A stretch of DNA of 6,518 nucleotides from Casp-actino8 sp041159745 (GTDB taxonomy: Bacteria; Actinomycetota; Acidimicrobiia; Acidimicrobiales; Ilumatobacteraceae). A program made the position numbers and the translations under genes. Position 1 is the stretch's first letter; each line of letters begins with the position of its first letter. The notes under the pieces are model-generated. The model ran no database searches and was not told where the DNA came from. It saw only the letters and a list, made by a program, of their open reading frames with translations. Below are positions 5,366-6,518 of the stretch, piece after piece. The stretch spans positions 1 to 6,518 of the forward strand of contig JBEAXP010000067.1 of assembly GCA_041159745.1 (NCBI GenBank). Reading direction: 5' to 3'.

Positions 5366-6019
5366 GTGCTTCTGAAGCGTCATCTCGCCGAGTTCCTCGG
5401 TACCGCCCTGCTCGTGATGGCTGTGGTGGGCTCGGGAATCATGGCGACCAACCTCACCGACGACGTCGGTGTTCAGTTGCTGGCCAACGCGATTGCGACG
5501 GGTGGCGCGTTGCTCGGTCTCATCACGATCTTCGGTCCGATCTCGGGCGCGTCCTTCAACCCGGTGGTCACTCTCGTCGGCTACGTGCTCGATCGAGATT
5601 CCACGCCGATGCGCGCGATCGCCGACATCGTCGCGCAGTTCGCCGGTGCCGTCGCCGGCTGCTGGATCGCGAACGCGATGTTCGGACACCCGCTGTTCGA
5701 AACATCCTCGAAGATCCGAACGGGCGGGCCGCAGTGGTTCTCCGAGGCGGTGGCCGTTGTCGGATTGCTGCTCATCATCCGCGGCGGTATCGCCGCCAAG
5801 GCCAACGTGGCCGCGCTCGTGGCGGCCTGGATCACCGGCGCCTACTGGTTCACGTCGTCCACCAGCATCGCCAATCCGGCGGTTGGCTTCGGCCGCATGT
5901 TCTCCGATTCGTTCGCGGGCATCGCTCCCGAGTCGTGGCCGATGTTCGCGATCATGCAACTGATCGGCGGCGTCGTCGCGTTCGGACTGTGCCGAGTTCT
6001 GTTCGACGCCCGCGACTGA
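5366..6019 (+). CDS. aqpS: MIP-family aquaglyceroporin-like channel, AqpS type
   Basis: A 217-residue membrane channel of the MIP (aquaporin/glycerol facilitator) family. Six membrane segments are visible (about 9-28, 36-58, 83-105, 125-142, 146-163, 193-212) with two half-helix motifs: N65-P-V in SGASFNPVVTL and N170-P-A in SIANPAVGFGR. The first motif is NPV rather than NPA. The residue right after the second NPA is Val173, where water-selective aquaporins such as AqpZ have the selectivity-filter arginine, so the pore should be wider and admit neutral solutes such as As(OH)3. In Sinorhizobium meliloti, AqpS replaces an arsenite pump by letting arsenite from ArsC flow out; the same job is inferred here. 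The start is GTG 5366, just before the first helix, 7 bp after arsI stops. It has no clear ribosome site, so translation may be coupled to arsI. Its stop overlaps the arsC ATG by 1 nt. Confidence 0.88.
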   Translation: MLLKRHLAEFLGTALLVMAVVGSGIMATNLTDDVGVQLLANAIATGGALLGLITIFGPISGASFNPVVTLVGYVLDRDSTPMRAIADIVAQFAGAVAGCWIANAMFGHPLFETSSKIRTGGPQWFSEAVAVVGLLLIIRGGIAAKANVAALVAAWITGAYWFTSSTSIANPAVGFGRMFSDSFAGIAPESWPMFAIMQLIGGVVAFGLCRVLFDARD

Positions 6020-6411
6020 TGGCCGGCGTCCTCTTCCTCTGCATTCACAATGCGGGCCGCTCGCAGATGGCGGCCGGCTTCGCGCGCTCGATCGGCGGCG
6101 GGCGGGTCGACGTCTTCTCGGGCGGATCCGAACCGGCCGAGCACGTGAATCCGATGGCGGTGGAGGCGATGCGCGAAGTCGGCATCGACGTCGCGGGATT
6201 CACGCCGCAGAAGTTCACCGACGAGTTGCTTCACCGCGTCGACGTCGTGGTCACGATGGGCTGCGGCGACACCTGTCCGTACGTGCCGGGCAAGCGCTAC
6301 ATCGACTGGCCTCTCGACGACCCGAAGGGTCAGCCTCTCGAGGTGGTGCGGCGGATCCGCGACGACATCCGAAGTCGAGTGGAAGCCCTGGTCGCCGAAC
6401 TGACGCGCTAG
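6019..6411 (+). CDS. arsC: Arsenate reductase, low-molecular-weight phosphatase type
   Basis: A 130-residue cytosolic enzyme that reduces arsenate to arsenite, of the family built on the low-molecular-weight tyrosine phosphatase fold. The N-terminal P-loop is C8-I-H-N-A-G-R14-S15, the Cx5R(S) signature whose cysteine attacks arsenate. TMGCGDTCP holds Cys82 and Cys86, and DWPLDDPKG (96-104) supplies the conserved Asp-Pro of the fold. In thioredoxin-coupled ArsC the second and third cysteines are Cys82 and Cys89. Here the spacing is 82/86, as in many actinobacterial members, some of which use mycothiol and mycoredoxin instead; which route applies is not settled by sequence. Start ATG 6019 overlaps the aqpS stop (TGATG), a clear sign of translational coupling and of supply of arsenite to the channel. 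It is the last gene of the operon in view. Confidence 0.93.
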   Translation: MAGVLFLCIHNAGRSQMAAGFARSIGGGRVDVFSGGSEPAEHVNPMAVEAMREVGIDVAGFTPQKFTDELLHRVDVVVTMGCGDTCPYVPGKRYIDWPLDDPKGQPLEVVRRIRDDIRSRVEALVAELTR

Positions 6412-6420
6412 AGCCCCCGG

Positions 6421-6439
6421 CCGGGCGCACACACCCCGG
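6421..6439 (+). terminator. Weak hairpin after arsC
   Basis: CCGGG (6421-6425) can pair with CCCGG (6435-6439) around a 9-nt loop. The stem is short and no T run follows, so this is at best a weak terminator between arsC and the next gene. A CCCGGCCGGG palindrome overlaps its left side and could compete. Confidence 0.2.
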
Positions 6440-6442
6440 TAG

Positions 6443-6448
6443 TACTTT
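6443..6448 (+). promoter_or_regulatory. Possible -10 box of the last partial gene
   Basis: TACTTT fits TANNNT and lies 7 nt before GTG 6456, the spacing expected for a leaderless message. No -35 is recognisable. Confidence 0.35.
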
Positions 6449-6455
6449 CGTTCAT

Positions 6456-6518
6456 GTGTCCATGAAGAACGAACGCGCCAAACGAGAGACCCGGCGCCGA
6501 TTCGAGCAGTGGGCCCGC
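6456..6518 (+). CDS. N-terminal fragment, possibly SAM-dependent methyltransferase
   Basis: Only 21 codons are visible before the window ends. From GTG 6456 they read (V/M)SMKNERAKRETRRRFEQWA, then Arg; ATG 6462, in the same frame, is the alternative start. A basic helix followed by RRFEQWAR resembles the opening of UbiE/Coq5-like class I methyltransferases, in which RFD/E-x-WA-x-x-YD precedes the SAM-binding domain. The diagnostic Tyr-Asp and the glycine-rich SAM motif lie beyond the edge, so this is a weak guess. The gene follows arsC by 44 bp with its own possible -10, so it need not belong to the arsenic operon. If it were a methyltransferase, ArsM-like arsenic methylation would be one option, but nothing visible supports that. 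Confidence 0.45.
   Translation, partial: MSMKNERAKRETRRRFEQWAR

Overview
This is a high-GC window with strongly G/C-biased third codon positions, dense gene packing and short gaps. Weak -10 hexamers (TANNNT type) lie 6-7 nt from several start codons. With a class I P450, an ecdysteroid-kinase-like phosphotransferase, a CopC-CopD fusion and a CadI/ArsI-type lyase, this suggests an actinobacterium. A marine or freshwater Acidimicrobiia-like lineage is possible, but that is a guess from gene content.

Positions 1-2618 (minus strand) hold a leftward row of three genes. A phosphotransferase of the APH/EcKinase superfamily (1527-2618) is followed by a CopC-CopD copper protein (92-1408). Last comes the first 24 codons of a lipoprotein (1-74), cut by the window edge. 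The last two are 17 bp apart and probably form a copper-handling unit in the envelope.

Positions 2613-4762 are catabolic or housekeeping in character. A two-module VOC (glyoxalase-like) protein (2731-3486, plus) diverges from the kinase across a short spacer with a perfect 16-bp palindrome. It converges on a cytochrome P450 (3548-4762, minus). The 61 bp between the VOC and P450 stop codons hold a nested inverted repeat that may terminate both.

Positions 4763-6411 (plus strand) are a compact arsenic cluster. ArsI/CadI-like C-As lyase (4894-5358) comes first, then an aquaporin-family channel of the AqpS type (5366-6019), then an ArsC arsenate reductase (6019-6411). The gaps are 7 bp and a 1-nt stop/start overlap, so this is almost certainly one operon. 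The simplest model is that ArsC reduces arsenate to arsenite, ArsI converts trivalent organoarsenicals to arsenite, and the channel lets arsenite leave down its gradient. No arsenite pump (ArsB/Acr3) and no ArsR is seen here. An imperfect 30-bp dyad abutting the likely -10 box upstream of arsI is a candidate operator.

From 6456 to the end, the first 21 codons of another gene are visible, possibly a SAM-dependent methyltransferase.

I see no RNA gene, insertion sequence, CRISPR array or phage gene. The components belong to known families. The less ordinary parts are the channel-based arsenic layout, the altered channel filter, the Cys-rich ArsI tail, the missing standard start for copCD, and the two candidate operators.
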